NCBI GenBank assembly: GCA_022376925.1
Contig: JAIOJX010000025.1
Location: 184,263,801 to 184,327,800, forward strand
From: Tragulus kanchil
Lineage: Eukaryota > Chordata > Mammalia > Artiodactyla > Tragulidae
Direction of reading: 5' to 3'
DNA length: 64,000 nucleotides
Below the pieces are notes generated by a model. It did not search any database. It was not told the DNA's origin and was given only the letters and a program-made list of their open reading frames with translations. This document shows, one piece after another, positions 44,108-56,292 of this stretch. Position numbers and translations under genes: made by a program. Each line of letters opens with the position of its first letter. Position 1 is the first letter of the stretch.

Positions 44108-44984
44108 CCTATACACCATAATACCTGTTTTCTTTATTAAACCCTGACCAGCTTTCACATCTTCCAAGGAAGTTCATGCAAGGATGAAAACAATAGGATT
44201 TTCTCTCAATTTTTTTTTCAAATCCTAGAAGAGATTGTTTGAATTCTTTCCATTATAATGATGACAAATAGAAAATAAAGTTGAAGAAAATTCATTACAT
44301 CAATTAGTGGATATCAAAGTCAGTTCTCCATGTCATGGGAAGAAACATTCTACCAAACAATTCACATTTTAATTGCACAGTCTGGAGAAGAACCGTCTCC
44401 GGTGACTCTCATCAGGCAGCACAAAAAATGGTTCCTTCTACATAACATTTCATCTTTTCTTTTTTTGTGCTCATGGGAGGGAGCAACTGCACCAAAAAGA
44501 TCAGAGCCTTTGCTGACAGACTGACCTGATAACTTGACATGAGATCCTCAACTAGGCGTTCTTTCAACCTGTCCATGCTTCCTGGGCACCTACGACATAC
44601 CAGGCTCTGCCGGGCAACTGGTTCTGACTCATGGAGTTTGAGGTAGGAAAGGTGTGCTGGTTTCAGCAAGTTTGTAGCCATTTGTTACAGCCAAAGCAAA
44701 CCAACAGGAAGCAGAAAGCAGACTCCCCTGAGGAAGCCCAGTCTCCAGACTAAATGGTGAGCATAGCCACCTACTCCCACCCCGCGGAATCATGTTGAAG
44801 CAGGAGCCTGAGAGGTGAGCGGGTTCAGCCCGGACTGTGGGGAGGGAATTCCAAATCCCTTCTTCCCAGCGGAACCTGTTTTTCCCCAGATGGATAGTGA
44901 GAATTTTCTCTAGGTACCCACTCACCCGCCTGCCTCAGTCCACCTGTCTCACTGCCTTGAGGACTACGTGAGACTGTGTGTGTG
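44108..44984. other. Unassigned single-copy sequence
   Basis: No named repeat. Ends in a (GT)n run at 44976-44993. Confidence 0.4.
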
Positions 44985-46838
44985 TGTGTGTGTCCTTTTT
45001 TTCTATATTGGGATATAGCTGCCTTACAGCATTGTACAAAAAAGTGAACCACTGTCTGTACACATGTATTCCCTCCCTCGTGGACCTCCCTCCCCATCCA
45101 TCCATCTCGGTGACCCCAGCGCACCAAGCTGAGCTCCCTGCCTTGCACAGCAGGTCTCACTAGCTATTTAACACATGGCAGTACACATACATCCGTCCTA
45201 GCCTCTCAGTTCACGCCACCTCCTGCCTCCACCCCACACCCACACGTCCGGTCTCTATGTCTGTGTCTCAATTCCTTCCCTGGAAGTAGATCCACCTGTA
45301 CCATGTTTCTAGATCACCACTGCTTAGCCACTTCAGTCGTGTCTGACTCTGGGAGACCCTATGGAGCCCACCAGGCTCTTCTGTCTGTGGGATTCTCCAG
45401 GCAAAAATACTGGAGTGGGTTGCCATGCCCTCCTCCAGGGGATCTTCCCAACCCAGGGACTGAACCAGGATCTCCTGCACTGCGGGCAGATTCTTTACCA
45501 CTGAGCCACCTGGGAAGCCCAGATTCCCCATATATGCATTAATATACGATGTCTGTTTTTCTGACTTACTTCACAATGTATGACAGTCTCTAGGTTCACT
45601 CACATCTCTGCAAATGGCAATTTCCTCCTTTATAGCTGACTAGTATTCCATCGTATAGATATAATGCATCTTTAGAGCACCAAAAGATCAGATTGCTGAC
45701 AGACTGACCTGATAACTTGACATGAGATCCTAAGGTTTTGTAGCCCACCTCGACATACCAGGCTCTGCCGGGCAACTGGTTCTGACTCATGGAGTTTGAG
45801 GTAGGAAAGGTGTGCTGGTTTCAGCAAGTTTGTAGCCATTTGTTACAGCCAAAGCAAACCAACAGGAAGCAGAAAGCAGACTCCCCTGAGGAAGCCCAGT
45901 CTCCAGACTAAATGGTGAGCATAGCCACCTACTCCCACCCCGCGGAATCATGTTGAAGCAGGAGCCTGAGAGGTGAGCGGGTTCAGCCCGGACTGTGGGG
46001 AGGGAATTCCAAATCCCTTCTTCCCAGCGGAACCTGTTTTTCCCCAGATGGATAGTGAGAATTTTCTCTAGGTACCCACTCACCCGCCTGCCTCAGTCCA
46101 CCTGTCTCACTGCCTTGAGGACTACGTGAGACTGTGTGTGTGTGTGTGTGTCCTTTTTTTCTATATTGGGATATAGCTGCCTTACAGCATTGTACAAAAA
46201 AGTGAACCACTGTCTGTACACATGTATTCCCTCCCTCGTGGACCTCCCTCCCCATCCATCCATCTCGGTGACCCCAGCGCACCAAGCTGAGCTCCCTGCC
46301 TTGCACAGCAGGTCTCACTAGCTATTTAACACATGGCAGTACACATACATCCGTCCTAGCCTCTCAGTTCACGCCACCTCCCTGCCTCCACCCCACACCC
46401 ACACGTCCGGTCTCTATGTCTGTGTCTCAATTCCTTCCCTGGAAGTAGATCCACCTGTACCATGTTTCTAGATCACCACTGCTTAGCCACTTCAGTCGTG
46501 TCTGACTCTGGGAGACCCTATGGAGCCCACCAGGCTCTTCTGTCTGTGGGATTCTCCAGGCAAAAATACTGGAGTGGGTTGCCATGCCCTCCTCCAGGGG
46601 ATCTTCCCAACCCAGGGACTGAACCAGGATCTCCTGCACTGCGGGCAGATTCTTTACCACTGAGCCACCTGGGAAGCCCAGATTCCCCATATATGCATTA
46701 ATATACGATGTCTGTTTTTCTGACTTACTTCACAATGTATGACAGTCTCTAGGTTCACTCACATCTCTGCAAATGGCGCAATTTCCCTCCTTTTTATAGC
46801 TGACTAGTATTCCATCGTATAGATATAATGCATCTTTA
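44489..46838. repeat. Tandem duplication 12 (period 1,188, falling to 1,158)
   Basis: Copy A 44489-45676, copy B 45677-46838. The first 90 bases of B have lost 5 and then about 25 bases against A (45693 and 45732-45750), and the last 100 bases of A lack single bases in runs. The interior is essentially identical. Confidence 0.95.
45316..45519 (-). mobile_element. Bov-tA SINE, antisense, inside L1
   Basis: CCACTTCAGTCGTGTCTGAC, AAAAATACTGGAGTGGG, CCTCCAGGGGATCTTCCC, GAGCCACCTGGGAAGCCC. L1 text continues on both sides. Copy at 46475-46678. Confidence 0.92.
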
Positions 46839-46978
46839 TCTATTCAATGGACATTTAGGTTGCTTCCATATCCTGGTTATTGTAAACAGTGCTGCAATGA
46901 ATAGTGGGGTGCATGTACCTTTTTGGACCAAGGTTTTCTCCAGGCGCATGCCCAGCAGTGAGATTGCTGAGTCAACAA
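46143..46978 (-). mobile_element. L1 LINE 3' end, antisense (host of Bov-tA)
   Basis: Antisense L1 3' UTR and end of ORF2: TATATTGGGATATAGCTGCC, then (after the Bov-tA) TTTCTGACTTACTTCAC, GGACATTTAGGTTGC, TATTGTAAACAGTGCTGC, GCCCAGCAGTGAGATTGC. In copy A it is at 44984-45676. Confidence 0.85.
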
Positions 46979-47125
46979 ATACTGGAGAGGGTGAGGAGCA
47001 AAGGGAAGCCTCACGCACTGTCGGTGGGAATGTAACCGTGGAAACCGGTGCCGCCGCTGTGGAGAACAGTGCAGAGGTTCCCGAGAAAAACTGAAAGTGG
47101 AACTACGCTATGGCCCAGCAACGTC
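46979..47125 (+). mobile_element. Inverted 5' segment of the same L1
   Basis: Immediately beside the antisense part the L1 text turns to sense: ACTGGAGAGGGTGAGGAG, GCACTGTCGGTGGGAATG, GGAGAACAGTGCAGAGG, AACTACGCTATGGCCCAGC. The two halves meet at the same L1 position (around CCCAGCAA), the signature of a 5' inversion by twin priming. Confidence 0.8.
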
Positions 47126-47159
47126 TGGCCGTTTACGCTGTGGTGAGCTTTACCTGGTG

Positions 47160-47262
47160 CAAATAACAAGCCCTGATACGGTGATGGCTGGTGGAGACGT
47201 CATTACCATCCGTGCTTTACGAATGAAGCACTGCCCGCAAATGGCTTGGCCAGAAAGTACAC
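47160..47262 (-). mobile_element. MIR fragment, antisense (weak)
   Basis: CATTACCATCCGTGCTTTACG and GAATGAAGCACTG resemble the antisense MIR core. Confidence 0.35.
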
Positions 47263-47777
47263 ACTGCGTCCCCCTGTCCACAGCAGCTGCTCTTCGTAGC
47301 CCTCCTCTGGCTGGTCCAGGCCCTTTCCTGGTCTTGCCCTCCTAGACCTTCTCACACAGTCAGGGGAAGAGGCCGCGCGTACGTTTGTTGCTCTGTGGCA
47401 TTCCTAGCTGGTTTTCTTATCCGTGAATAGCAAGTCATTCTGCACTCAGCTCTGGCAGCCCCGCTTTCTGATTCAGTTCAGTCCCCTCTACCTAATTAAA
47501 ATGCACTCCCCGAAGCAGCGATTGTGCCAGGTCCCTCTCAATGTTCCCAATACCATGAAAAGCACCAGAGGGGCTGTCCCGCCCTCCTGGCTCACACACT
47601 AGGGTCCGACGCACCAGTTTCTCAACACCCTCCAGAGCCCAGCTCAGGATCACAGCTCCTGAGAAATCATCCCCCGCCCTGGGTAGTAGACGTAATCCTC
47701 TCTTCTCTCTGCACCTTGACCCTGCTTCCAACATTGTGCTGATCAGACCACGTCGTGATTTATTCCCTGTGAGTCTG
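47263..47777. other. Unassigned single-copy sequence
   Basis: Nothing recognised. Confidence 0.4.
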
Positions 47778-48048
47778 CATCGGAAGGACTGATGCTAAAG
47801 CAGAAGCTCCAGTACTCTGGCCACCTGATGCGAACAGCCAACTCAATGGAAAGAACCCTGATGCTGGGAAAGACTGAAGGCAGAGGAGAAGAGGGTCACA
47901 GAGGATGAGATGGTTGGATGGTATCACCAACTCAATGGACATGAGTCTGAGCAGACTTGGAGACAGTGAAGGGCAGGGAAGCCTGAAGTGCTGCACTCCG
48001 TAGAGTTGCAAAAAGTCAGATACAGCTTAGTAACTGAACAACAACACT
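47778..48048 (+). mobile_element. BovB LINE 3' end
   Basis: GGAAGGACTGATGCTAAAGC, GTACTCTGGCCACCTGATG, GAACCCTGATGCTGGG and an AACTGAACAACAACAC end. Confidence 0.9.
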
Positions 48049-48324
48049 GTGTGCTAGAATCTGGGGCTACAGTAATTAATCCAGCACAGCCCCTTCCATG
48101 GAGCAGTACAGGGAGGAAGGAAACAAGGGACTTGAACATGATATGGTAAGTGCTTCAACCCCTGGGTGCCCTCGGTGCTTTCAGTCTGAAAGAACAAGCT
48201 GGGTCCTTAGCTTAGATTCCAGGAGAATCTAAAACGTCTCCTTGGCGGAAGCAGGAGAGGATCTGAACTCTGTTGGTTGCTTTAAAAAAAAAAAAAATCC
48301 AGATGCTTTTTACTTCATCTATAA
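48049..48324. other. Unassigned sequence
   Basis: Nothing firm. Poly-A at about 48283-48297. Confidence 0.3.
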
Positions 48325-48650
48325 CCTTCCCACTGTATCCTGTCTCCTTCTCATCATTCAACGATCAGTTCAAATGGCACCTCCTCAGAGTGGATGCCTT
48401 GATCACACGTGTCAATTAGGACCGAGATTAAGTATCTCCCTTGCCACTATTTCAAGCACTTGGAGCAGTCTGCAAAGACCTTCTTATTTTTTGTCTATCT
48501 GTTGACTACCTGAGTTCTCCCACTAGAAAAGTAATCACCATAAAGACAGATACCTTGTCTGTCTCATTCACTCTATAGCTCAATGTCAAGACCAGTGTCC
48601 AGAATATAGTAAACACTCCTTGGATATCTGTTGAGTAGATAGAGTAAACC
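48325..48650 (+). mobile_element. L2 LINE 3' end
   Basis: GTTCAAATGGCACCTCCTC, AGAGTGGATGCCTTGATC, ATACCTTGTCTGTCTC, then GAATATAGTAAACACTCC. Confidence 0.7.
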
Positions 48651-48670
48651 AAGGACAACACCAGAGAGTT

Positions 48671-48865
48671 GGGACTTCCCTGGTGGCCCAGTGGGTAAGA
48701 CTTTGCTTTCCAAAGTAGGGGGTGAGAAAATCCCTGGTTGGGGAGCTAAGGTTCCACATGCCTTGGGGCTAAGAAACCAGTACATAAAACAGAAGTAACA
48801 TTGTAACAAATTCAATAAAGACGTTTTAAATGGTCCACATCAGAAAAAACAAAAAACACTGGAGA
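48671..48865 (+). mobile_element. CHR SINE
   Basis: GGGACTTCCCTGGTGGCCC head, GGGGAGCTAAGGTTCC, AAAACAGAAGTAAC, ATTCAATAAAGACG, ATGGTCCACATCAG and an A-rich tail. Confidence 0.85.
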
Positions 48866-49737
48866 ATTCTTAACAGGTGATATGAAACGTCTTTCGTCTC
48901 TCATCCTGTGTGCGTGGCAACAGAATGGAGGCTGGATTCAAGGTGGGAAGAGTCCATCCGTGGTTTATTCTTCTTAGCACCCCCAGTGTCCAGCATGGGA
49001 CAATCTGGGCTACCATTGTCCAATAATGAGATTTCCAATCAACACCATTTTATCAAAAATACAAAAAAAGAGACTTGCTTTGGTGTGCTTTGTTAGAAAA
49101 GGGAAAGTTGGAGATGTATATTACAAAAAGTAGTTTTCTTGTAGGTATTTCATTAATATAGGCCTAATTCTAATTGAACATGCACTTTATTGAGACAAAA
49201 ATAAATCAATTTCTTCCCACTAAAACAATGTAAACATGATTTGAACTCTCCAAATTTTTTTTTTTTTATAAATTCACATAATAACCCTTGAATTACAGAA
49301 CTTGAGTGTGAGGAGGATGTAAAGATGACCTAGTTTAGTCATCTCGAAGACCAGATAAGGTAACAGACCTAGAGAAATTGAGGGTTCAACACCAGAACCC
49401 AAGGGTCTGACCCTCCCTCCTGGACACCATCCAGTTTGCCGCCTGGAGCGGGGACCGTGACGCCAAGGGTGGAGACGGCAGGATGGAGCCCCAGAGCCAT
49501 CCATGTCAACGCCGATCAAGAGCAGGGACGTAGACACAGAGACCAGAGATATGGAGACCGAGGGCAAAGCGGGCTGGGGTGAATCGGGAGATCGGGGCTG
49601 ATACGTATATATTACAAAATATACCATCGATCACGAATGAGCACCTGCTGTGGCACACAGGAAGCTCTACCCAGCGCTCTGTGCCGACCTAAAGGGGAAG
49701 GAAATCTCAAACAGAGGGGATCCATGTGTACGTACAT
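48866..49737. other. Unassigned single-copy sequence
   Basis: No firm repeat. A MIR-like string at 49370-49420 is too weak to call. Minus frame 49274-49627 has no domain. Confidence 0.4.
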
Positions 49738-49862
49738 GACAGAGGAAGGGGTGGTTGGATGGCATCTCTGAGTCAGTGAACACGGCGAAGGACAGGGCAG
49801 CCTGGCGAGCGGCAGTCCACGGGGTCACAAGGAGTCAGACACGACTGAGCGACTGAACAGCA
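49738..49862 (+). mobile_element. BovB LINE 3' end, short
   Basis: GGTTGGATGGCATCTCTGAG, ACGGGGTCACAAGGAGTC, GACACGACTGAGCGAC. Confidence 0.85.
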
Positions 49863-49970
49863 ATGTATGCATATGGCGGGTTCCCCTGGCTGCACAGCAG
49901 AGCCTGACGCCACAGTGTAGAGCGACTATATACTCCAATCAAAATTAAGATAAATGAATCTAATTTTTTA
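49863..49970 (+). mobile_element. L1 LINE 3' terminus
   Basis: CTGGCTGCACAGCAGAGCC, then CTATATACTCCAATC and AAAATTAAG, the last bases of an L1 3' UTR. Confidence 0.65.
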
Positions 49971-50890
49971 AGAAAAGCTATTGGGCTATTTGAATCTAAA
50001 CCTTCCGGCTCTGACTTCTGTGATCTGTTTACTAATAGAAGATTTTTCTTAACCTCCATAAAAGAGGATATTTCCCTGAAAGAAAAGGAAAGTCAAGTCT
50101 TGCTATCCATTGGCAAGCCCGCGTTGAGCCCTTTTATAGTCTGCAGCCAGATGTGCCTTTGCAGAAACCATCTGTACTCTTCAGGATGCAAAACAAGCCC
50201 AGATCAGCTCACCCTCACCCCAGATTCTTCTCTGAATGGGACAGGAAATAACAGGGTAAACCATAAAACAGACATCAAAGAGAGATATAGGTGATTACAC
50301 AGATAACACAACAGAAATCGCAATCAAAGGCAATGCATGAGGGTGTTTGATAAAAGTTGGCAGATGAAACAGGTGTTACGACCATGGCTCCATGTGTTTC
50401 AATTAGGAAATTCTCAGTAACGGAGGCTCTGGGTAGAGTCGGGCGATGTGGAAGCTCTGTCCCAGAGCCGTGCTCACCTCCTAGACAGTGTCACCATTTT
50501 GTGACCTTTGACTTCACATTCTAGCTCTCTCTTATTCACTCTCTATTATTGTTTAGAAGTTTGGAGCCTTCATTTACATAAAAACTCACTTTGCTTTTGG
50601 CGACATTCATTCAGAGAAATAAACACCAGAAAATCTGCACGTGGCATGTCTTGGAAAATTACTTCTGGATGTCTTCTGCCATCCAGCAGCTGGCTTGGAG
50701 CTTTAAAATGGGTCCCCCTGTTTCAAAGTTGTTTTTAGTTGGTGGGCTGTTGTGTCATTGGAGTGACACATGATTCCTCTTGTGGAAAGTTCTCCTGATT
50801 CATGATGCATTCAATCAAGCTATTAATCCAAATCTAAAAATGCAGGCCAAATCCAGCTTTCTGTTTAAAATCCTGTTTGCCTCCAATGTC
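49971..50890. other. Unassigned single-copy sequence
   Basis: Nothing recognised. Confidence 0.4.
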
Positions 50891-50897
50891 TTTGCTG

Positions 50898-51100
50898 TTG
50901 TTGTTGTTTTTCAGTCGCTCAGTCCTGTCCAACTCTTCTGGACCCCGTGGACGGCAGCACACCAGCTTCCCTGGCCCTCACCATCGCCCAGAGTTTGCTC
51001 AAATTCCTATTCACCGAGTTGGTGATGCTTTCCAACCCCCTCATCCTCTGCTGTTCTGTTCTCCTTTCGCCTTCAGTCTTTCCCAGAATCAGGGTCTGAG
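50898..51100 (-). mobile_element. BovB LINE 3' end, antisense
   Basis: GTTGTTGTTGTTTTTCAGTC, GACCCCGTGGACGGCAGC, CCATCGCCCAGAGTTTGC, TTCCCAGAATCAGGGTC. Copy at 52029-52231. Confidence 0.9.
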
Positions 51101-51334
51101 GACTATCAATAGCCTTGAACCAGGAAGGATTACAGTTTTATGACTGGATTGCTGGAGAATTGCAAGAGCCTATTCTCCTGTTCCGAGTATGTGTGAGCAG
51201 CCACGGAGGCATTGTTTCAGTCAATGATCACTGAGCCCCATTCCATGTCAGGCCCTGGGCTAAACGCTGAAAATACCAAACGATTCATGATGACCTCCCC
51301 AGCTCCTGTCTCCAGAACTCATCAACTAGCGCGA

Positions 51335-51839
51335 GGGTTGGTGTAATAGCCAGATCCGATGACGCCCACCTCCCAATATGCATAATCTCTTGCCTCTGAA
51401 TGCAGGCAGGCAGGATCTCTTGCTTCTAATCCATATGATAGGGCAAAGGTGGTCAGACATCCCTCCCGATGATTAAGTTACATCCTATAAGGCTCCTTTT
51501 TGCTGGCTTGACAAAGTACAGGGCCATGCTGAGGAAACACACATAGCAAGGAACCCGAGCTGACGGTGAGCTGAAAGTCAGAACCCTCAGTCACACAGCC
51601 GCGGGAAATGAATTCTGCCAACAGCCTAATTGAGCTCGAAGTAGACTCTTGCCTCGTCAAGCCCCAGATGTAAACACAGCCTGGCTGACACCTTGACTGC
51701 AGCCTTTTAAGACTCTGAGGACCCCTCTAAGCTGTACCTGAACTCCTGACCCACAAAAGCTGTGAACGAATCAATGTGTGTCATTTTTCGCTCCTCAATT
51801 TGCAGTCATTTGTCACACAGCGCTAGAAAACCAATACAG
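51335..51839 (+). mobile_element. MLT1-type LTR (ERVL-MaLR)
   Basis: Order of MLT1 landmarks: TTAAGTTACATCCTATAAGG, TTTTTGCTGGCTTGAC, GACACCTTGACTGCAGCC, CTGAACTCCTGACCCAC, TCATTTGTCACACAGCGC and AAAACCAATACAGC. An old non-coding LTR. Copy at 52466-52972. Confidence 0.75.
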
Positions 51840-52974
51840 CAACTATAGCCTACGAGCCAGATCTGTTCTACTGCCTGTTTTGCATGCCTCTTTACACACG
51901 TTTCTGTGTTTAAGTCACTAAAACAAATCAAAGAGGACTGTTGTGTGACACACAAAATTACCTGAAATTCTAACTTCAGTGTCCATAAAGAAAGTTTTAT
52001 TAGAAAGAGCCATCCAATGTCTTTGCTGTTGTTGTTGTTTTTCAGTCGCTCAGTCCTGTCCAACTCTTCTGGACCCCGTGGACGGCAGCACACCAGCTTC
52101 CCTGGCCCTCACCATCGCCCAGAGTTTGCTCAAATTCCTATTCACCGAGTTGGTGATGCTTTCCAACCCCCTCATCCTCTGCTGTTCTGTTCTCCTTTCG
52201 CCTTCAGTCTTTCCCAGAATCAGGGTCTGAGGACTATCAATAGCCTTGAACCAGGAAGGATTACAGTTTTATGACTGGATTGCTGGAGAATTGCAAGAGC
52301 CTATTCTCCTGTTCCGAGTATGTGTGAGCAGCCACGGAGGCATTGTTTCAGTCAATGATCACTGAGCCCCATTCCATGTCAGGCCCTGGGCTAAACGCTG
52401 AAAATACCAAACGATTCATGATGACCTCCCCAGCTCCTGTCTCCAGAACTCATCAACTAGCGCGAGGGTTGGTGTAATAGCCAGATCCGATGACGCCCAC
52501 CTCCCAATATGCATAATCTCTTGCCTCTGAATGCAGGCAGGCAGGATCTCTTGCTTCTAATCCATATGATAGGGCAAAGGTGGTCAGACATCCCTCCCGA
52601 TGATTAAGTTACATCCTATAAGGCTCCTTTTTGCTGGCTTGACAAAGTACAGGGCCATGCTGAGGAAACACACATAGCAAGGAACCCGAGCTGACGGTGA
52701 GCTGAAAGTCAGAACCCTCAGTCACACAGCCGCGGGAAATGAATTCTGCCAACAGCCTAATTGAGCTCGGAAGTAGACTCTTGCCTCGTCAAGCCCCAGA
52801 TGTAAACACAGCCTGGCTGACACCTTGACTGCAGCCTTTTAAGACTCTGAGGACCCCTCTAAGCTGTACCTGAACTCCTGACCCACAAAAGCTGTGAACG
52901 AATCAATGTGTGTCATTTTTCGCTCCTCAATTTGCAGTCATTTGTCACACAGCGCTAGAAAACCAATACAGCAA

Positions 52975-53292
52975 CTATAGCCTACGAGCCAGATCTGTTC
53001 TACTGCCTGTTTTTGCATGCCTCTTTACACACGTTTCTGTGTTTAAGTCACTAAAACAAATCAAAAGAGGACTGTTGTGTGACACACAAAAATTACCTGA
53101 AATTCTAACTTCAGTGTCCATAAAGAAAGTTTTATTAGAAAGAGCCACATGCGTTCATTAATGTATTCTCCAGGGCTGCTCAGACATGACAGTGGCACTA
53201 TTGATAAAGTTTGGCCAAGACTAGAAAAACCAGAAAGCCCAAAATATTTACCACCTGGCCCTTCTCAGAAAAAAAGTGCTGGCCCTTGATCT
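52975..53292 (-). mobile_element. hAT-like MITE relic
   Basis: AGCCTACGAGCCAGATCTG, TAAAGAAAGTTTTATTAG, GCCCAAAATATTTACCACC and TGGCCCTTCTCAG are the antisense landmarks of a common mammalian non-autonomous hAT family (the TTTTCTGTAAAGGGCC type). Only its left part appears at 51842-52013 because the duplication join cuts it. Confidence 0.65.
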
Positions 53293-53859
53293 AGTAGAAG
53301 GGACAGGTACATAGGTATATGACAAGCTCAGAAAAGGCATGGGATCTGAGTCCTCCGGCCGAGGAAAAGAGTTTTTCAGATGGAACGCAGAGAAAGGAAG
53401 TTACAGAGGAGGACCAACACCAGGACACTCACGGAGCTAGGAGAGTGCTGGACCATCACAGAGTACAAGGAACCCTCTGCCCCGCACCCTGGAACCAGGA
53501 GTCCTCCTACCCTCCTACAGCTCCGTGGGTATTCCCAAAGCCCCAGCAGAGTATCATTTGAGCAGACACCGAGCTTCAGGGAGATCGTGGTCTACAGTCA
53601 GATCTGCAATTCAGCCTGTATCTCTAGATTGTTCTTGTGGTTTGCCTGAGGCTCTTGGTCAAATCGTGTCACACACACTTCTGCCTAAATGAATCTGGTA
53701 ATATGGCTGCCTCCCCTCCCCACTTCTCCACATCCTGCCAAATGTCCCCTGGAAGGGTGCAAAATCTCTCCCACTTAAGAAGCACGGCTTGGAGAACAAA
53801 GCTAAAATTCTCTAATGTATCGAAAACAGTGCTTCATCAGTTGTTCCCAGGCTACCTGC
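53293..53859. other. Unassigned sequence
   Basis: No named repeat. A frame at 53380-53649 repeats at 54497 only through duplication 14. Confidence 0.4.
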
Positions 53860-54070
53860 CAGTCCTGTCTCTTCCCTCTGTGCTCCTGATGCCCTCTGAA
53901 AACCCTTATAATTATACTTAACACACTGCGTCATAACTAATCACGCATATGTCTGCATTTCCCATGACCCATGAGTTCCTTGCGTCTGGAGGACCATCAC
54001 GCATTCCTCTACACAGTCAAAGCACAAGACAAGAGCAATGCGTGTGAGTATTCAACGTTTGTTGGATAAA
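53860..54070 (+). mobile_element. L2 LINE 3' end
   Basis: CCTGATGCCCTCTGAAAACC, CATGAGTTCCTTGCG and CAACGTTTGTTGGATAAAGG. Copy at 54973-55186. Confidence 0.55.
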
Positions 54071-54488
54071 GGAACAAGTGAACTGGAGAGGACTTGGAAA
54101 AATAAAACAACCTTGACTTTTGTGCCTACTGCTGCTGTCTCTGATTAGCTACAGCCATGTACTCATCTCTTAAGCTTTTAAGCACTTAACCACGTGTATT
54201 CTTATCTTACTCTCTGCATCATGGCACATATCTTACTTTCCCATAAGATTTTCCGAAACAAAGACTTTTGAAATAAGCTTCTCTCTTAAATCACACATCC
54301 GTTAGTAAAATGCTGTGCTCATAATGTAGCTTTACAAAGACTTTGAGAAACACATTGACGCTCTGTAAAAATCTTCACCCATGGTAAGTCTGGGTAAGTT
54401 GAATTCTAGAGTTCAACAATCCAAATTTCACTTCAGGTTCTTTCTGCCTCTTCCTAGCCTCGTAACTCTGAACCATTTATTCACCATA
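54071..54488. other. Unassigned sequence
   Basis: Nothing recognised. Copied at 55187-55602. Confidence 0.35.
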
Positions 54489-55687
54489 TTTTTCAGATGG
54501 AACGCAGAGAAAGGAAGTTACAGAGGAGGACCAACACCAGGACACTCACGGAGCTAGGAGAGTGCTGGACCATCACAGAGTACAAGGAACCCTCTGCCCC
54601 GCACCCTGGAACCAGGAGTCCTCCTACCCTCCTACAGCTCCGTGGGTATTCCCAAAGCCCCAGCAGAGTATCATTTGAGCAGACACCGAGCTTCAGGAGA
54701 TCGTGGTCTACAGTCAGATCTGCAATTCAGCCTGTATCTCTAGATTGTTCTTGTGGTTTGCCTGAGGCTCTTGGTCAAATCGTGTCACACACACTTCTGC
54801 CTAAATGAATCTGGTAATATGGCTGCCTCCTCCCACTTCTCCACATCCTGCCAAATGTCCCCTGGAAGGGTGCAAAATCTCTCCCACTTAAGAAGCACGG
54901 CTTGGAGAACAAAGCTAAAATTCTCTAATGTATCGAAAACAGTGCTTCATCAGTTGTTCCCAGGCTACCTGCCAGTCCTGTCTCTTCCCTCTGTGCTCCT
55001 GATGCCCTCTGAAAACCCTTATAATTATACTTAACACACTGCGTCATAACTAATCACGCATATGTCTGCATTTCCCATGACCCATGAGTTCCTTGCGTCT
55101 GGAGGACCATCACGCATTCCTCTACACAGTCAAAGCACAAGACAAGAGCAATGCGTGTGAGTATTCAACGTTTGTTGGATAAAGGAACAAGTGAACTGGA
55201 GAGGACTTGGAAAAATAAAACAACCTTGACTTTTGTGCCTACTGCTGCTGTCTCTGATTAGCTACAGCCATGTACTCATCTCTTAAGCTTTTAAGCACTT
55301 AACCACGTGTATTCTTATCTTACTCTCTGCATCATGGCACATATCTTACTTTCCCATAAGATTTTCCGAAACAAAGACTTTTGAAATAAGCTTCTCTCTT
55401 AAATCACACATCCGTTAGTAAAATGCTGTGCTCATAATGTAGCTTTACAAAGACTTTGAGAAACACATTGACGCTCTGTAAAAATCTTCACCCATGGTAA
55501 GTCTGGGTAAGTTGAATTCTAGAGTTCAACAATCCAAATTTCACTTCAGGTTCTTTCTGCCTCTTCCTAGCCTCGTAACTCTGAACCATTTATTCACCAT
55601 ATCTAAGTCTGTGTTTCTTTGTGAGACAAAATGAAGATCGTCATAGTACGTCATGTCATTGATTCAATAAATATTTATTTGAACTTG

Positions 55688-55802
55688 CTTTCTTTTCATG
55701 CCATGCAGCATGCAGGATGGTAGTTCCCCAGCCAGAAAATCAGACCCGCGCCCCTCCAGTGAAAGTATGGCCTCTTAACCCCTGAACAGCCAGGAAGTCC
55801 CT
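55688..55802 (-). mobile_element. CHR SINE, short, antisense
   Basis: CATGCCATGCAGCATGC, GGTAGTTCCCCAGCC, CCCTCCAGTGAAAG, CAGCCAGGAAGTCCCTG: the antisense of a short CHR element, near an L2-like AATAAATATTTATTTGAA. Confidence 0.75.
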
Positions 55803-56124
55803 GAGCTTACATCTTAACAGATAAAGACAAACAATCGATATGTAACAGACAAATAACACAATTCCAGGTAGCGGTAAGTACTGTGAAGAAAATACACTAA
55901 GACCCTGAGACATCACCCTACACAGGTGAGACAAAATTATCAATAAAAGCTTCATGGGGAAGGGATTTGATCTCTGAACTGACAGAGGGAGTTGTGAAGA
56001 TAAAATGAAACACATGCATGCGAACTGCTGAATACTGGATATTCATAAATATTGCAAATGTTCCTCAAATAGTGACTGTTGCTATTACAGGGACTCCCCA
56101 CTAGAGGGACATACCATCCATTGA
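55803..56124. other. Weak old-repeat remnants
   Basis: MIR-tail-like text around 56000-56095 (ATTCATAAATATTGC). Otherwise unassigned. Confidence 0.3.
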
Positions 56125-56292
56125 GTCCTTGCTGTGTCGCTAGGCACGTGGCTCATCATTTTATTGTACATGTACTTTCCATTGATCTTCCCAACAGAAA
56201 CGACCCTGCAGAACAGGTAATATGGGTTTCATTTTCTGAGATTGAGGCTCGGAGAGCAGCTGAACCAGGGGTCACGCGCTGGGAAGTGGTGG
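56125..56292 (-). mobile_element. MIR SINE, antisense
   Basis: GAGTCCTTGCTGTGTCGC, GATCTTCCCAACAG, TTTCATTTTCTGAGATTGAG, GAGCAGCTGAACCAGGGGTC. Confidence 0.6.

Larger units (their letters stand above)
50883..53147. repeat. Tandem duplication 13 (period 1,131)
   Basis: Copy A 50883-52013, copy B 52014-53147. Differences are single bases in runs (CTGTTTTGC against CTGTTTTTGC, CAAATCAAAGAGG against CAAATCAAAAGAGG), mostly in the last 250 bases of A. The DNA-transposon relic at the right is truncated in A and complete in B. Confidence 0.95.
53372..55602. repeat. Tandem duplication 14 (period 1,117)
   Basis: Copy A 53372-54488, copy B 54489-55602, joined at TTCACCATA|TTTTTCAG. Differences: CAGGGAGATCG against CAGGAGATCG, and CCTCCCCTCCCCAC against CCTCCTCCCAC. 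Confidence 0.95.
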
